Notes under the pieces: generated by a model
What the model was told of the DNA's origin: nothing
Database searches by the model: none
Seen by the model: only the letters and a program-made list of their open reading frames with translations
Position numbers and translations under genes: made by a program
In this document: positions 6,359 through 7,515 of the stretch, piece after piece
Numbering within the stretch: the first letter of the stretch is position 1
Layout of the letters: every line of letters begins with the position of its first letter
Assembly: GCA_026785985.1 (NCBI GenBank)
Contig: JAJAYX010000436.1
Location: forward strand, 1 to 7,515
Reading direction: 5' to 3'
DNA from: Rudanella sp.
Lineage (GTDB): Bacteria; Bacteroidota; Bacteroidia; Cytophagales; Spirosomataceae
DNA: 7,515 nt

Positions 6359-6412
6359 ATGAAAGATCAACCGCTTTGGCGGTCCGACAAATGGCCAATC
6401 TATATTTTTTGA
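6359..6412 (+). other. Possible 17-codon leader ORF overlapping the reductase start
   Basis: An ATG at 6359 opens a 17-codon frame (MKDQPLWRSDKWPIYIF) that ends with TGA at 6410-6412, inside the reductase coding region and out of its frame. It is the first AUG after the predicted transcription start near 6347. It may be a chance frame; a regulatory leader is conceivable but unsupported. Confidence 0.2.
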
Positions 6413-7461
6413 AAGTAAAAGATGTCATCCGCGAAACACCAGACGCCGTGACTATTCAGTTCTGGCACCCTATCAGTCAGGAAATACGGTATCAGCCGGG
6501 TCAGTTTCTGACCTTCGCACTGAACCTAAATAGCCAAAAACTCCGCCGGTCGTACTCCATGTCGAGTTCGCCCCACGTCGATGTGTCATTGGCAGTAACG
6601 ATAAAGCGACTACCGGGGGGGCTGGTATCCAACTACCTCTGCGACCGGATCAAGAAAGACGATATTCTGGAAACGCTGGAGCCGATGGGCACGTTTGTTC
6701 CCAAACTTGACCCCACCAACCGCCGGACGGTCGTGTTGATTGGTGCGGGCAGCGGTATTACGCCTTTGTTCTCGATGGCAAAATCGTTTCTGCACAGCGA
6801 ACCCAACAGTAGGGTATGGCTCATTTACGGCAACCGTAATCAGCAATCGATTATTTTCAAATCGCATTTAGACGCGATGGAGCAGGCTTACGGCAGCAGC
6901 CGGTTCCACACGACCCACGTGCTGAGTCAGCCTACATTTGGCTACACCGGCCCCGAAGGTCGACTGAACGGGCATATGCTGACTAAACTGCTGGAAGAAT
7001 TACCGGCCTCCGAACGAGCCAATGCCAGTTTCTACCTCTGCGGCCCCGATGGCATGATGGACGAAGCCCGCAAAGCCCTCGCCCTGTTCAGCATCCCTAC
7101 TGACCGCGTGTTCAAAGAAAGCTACACCACCGCTACCACCGAAGCCGCCGTGGGCGAGGTGGACGAAGACCCCGCTGCTGCCGATGCCGAGGGCGAGGTG
7201 ACGGTGATTTACGAAGGCACCGAATACAAGTTTGCCGTAGCCCCGCATCAGACTATCCTGGAAGCAGCTCTGGAATTAGACATCGACCTGCCCTATTCGT
7301 GTCAGGCCGGGATGTGTACGGCCTGTTTGGGCAAATGTGTGTCGGGGCAGGTAAAATTAGACGAAGAAGATGCGCTCTCGGATACCGAACTGAAAGCCGG
7401 CTACATTCTGACCTGCGTGGCGCACCCGGTGGGGAAAGACGTGGTAATCGAAATTGATTGA
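6391..7461 (+). CDS. PaaE-like NAD(P)H-dependent flavin reductase with C-terminal 2Fe-2S ferredoxin domain
   Basis: 356 residues from the ATG at 6391. An in-frame TTG at 6376 would add five residues, but MANLYFLKVKDVIRETPDAV matches the usual family N-terminus, so ATG is preferred. The FAD-binding barrel spans about 1-105 with PGQFLTF (36-42) and RRSYSMSSSP (52-61). The NAD(P)-binding domain spans about 110-240 with GAGSGITP (118-125), IYGNR (145-149) and FYLCGPDGMM (214-223). After an acidic Ala/Glu/Asp-rich linker (about 250-270) comes a plant-type ferredoxin domain with Cys304, Cys309, Cys312 and Cys342 (C-x4-C-x2-C-x29-C), which bind the 2Fe-2S cluster. It passes electrons from NAD(P)H through flavin to the cluster and on to an oxygenase or other acceptor. 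PaaE serves phenylacetyl-CoA epoxidase, but no paaABCD genes are seen here, so the acceptor is unknown. It has its own TAnnTTTG promoter, and a palindrome lies 32 bases after its stop. Confidence 0.94.
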   Translation: MANLYFLKVKDVIRETPDAVTIQFWHPISQEIRYQPGQFLTFALNLNSQKLRRSYSMSSSPHVDVSLAVTIKRLPGGLVSNYLCDRIKKDDILETLEPMGTFVPKLDPTNRRTVVLIGAGSGITPLFSMAKSFLHSEPNSRVWLIYGNRNQQSIIFKSHLDAMEQAYGSSRFHTTHVLSQPTFGYTGPEGRLNGHMLTKLLEELPASERANASFYLCGPDGMMDEARKALALFSIPTDRVFKESYTTATTEAAVGEVDEDPAAADAEGEVTVIYEGTEYKFAVAPHQTILEAALELDIDLPYSCQAGMCTACLGKCVSGQVKLDEEDALSDTELKAGYILTCVAHPVGKDVVIEID

Positions 7462-7493
7462 CAGAACGTATTGATAGTCAGTAAAAGACAGGG

Positions 7494-7515
7494 GTTATAG
7501 CCAATTGGCTATAAC
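7494..7515. repeat. Perfect palindrome after the reductase gene, possible terminator hairpin (at window edge)
   Basis: GTTATAGCC (7494-7502) and GGCTATAAC (7507-7515) are perfect reverse complements around AATT, which is itself self-complementary, so all 22 bases are one palindrome. It starts 32 bases after the reductase stop. It would form a 9-base stem with a four-base loop and could end transcription, but the window stops here, so neither a T-run nor longer arms can be seen. Confidence 0.6.

Noticed and set aside
6376..6390. In-frame TTG start five codons upstream of the reductase ATG
   Set aside because: The ATG at 6391 gives the usual family N-terminus and is a stronger start codon.
1..7515. 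CRISPR array, tRNA, insertion sequence, toxin-antitoxin or defence system
   Set aside because: No regularly spaced repeats, transposase motifs, tRNA-like clover leaf or known defence-gene motifs were seen on either strand.

Overview
The window looks like a chromosomal segment from the Bacteroidota, most probably a Cytophagales/Spirosoma-like genome of medium GC. The pointers are a TonB-dependent receptor with a carboxypeptidase-regulatory-like N-terminal domain, a DUF3089 secreted hydrolase-like protein, a short Bacteroidota-type lipoprotein, start codons without Shine-Dalgarno sequences, and several upstream matches to the Bacteroidota -7 promoter element TAnnTTTG. The taxon is inferred from these signs, not from a database search.

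Layout. Positions 1-1156 (minus) hold the N-terminal part of a TonB-dependent outer-membrane receptor that runs off the left edge. It is divergent from a secreted DUF3089 alpha/beta-hydrolase-like protein (1260-2330, plus). Next is mannose-1-phosphate guanylyltransferase (2449-3519, plus), convergent with thiamine-monophosphate kinase ThiL (3539-4564, minus). Both of these genes end inside the two arms of one perfect hairpin repeat (3515-3543). Behind thiL on the same strand is a small lipoprotein gene (4696-5145, minus) with its own rho-independent terminator. Divergent from it is a short operon: an 84-residue cytochrome b5-like heme-binding protein (GTG start, 5221-5475) and, 6 bases later, a BadF/BadG-type (N-acetylglucosamine kinase-like) sugar kinase (5482-6327). 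A PaaE-like flavin/2Fe-2S reductase (6391-7461) follows behind its own promoter. The window ends in a perfect palindrome.

How the genes relate. Most are ordinary core or housekeeping genes: GDP-mannose synthesis, thiamine diphosphate synthesis, amino-sugar phosphorylation and nutrient uptake. They do not form one pathway. The one plausible functional link is redox: a minimal heme protein and an NAD(P)H-dependent flavin/2Fe-2S reductase lie within 1 kb of each other on the same strand. I see no CRISPR array, tRNA, rRNA, transposase, phage gene or recognisable defence system, and no convincing new multi-gene system. The most distinctive signals are non-coding: the hairpin that gives stop codons to both converging genes, a 19-base palindrome over a start codon, and the terminal palindrome.
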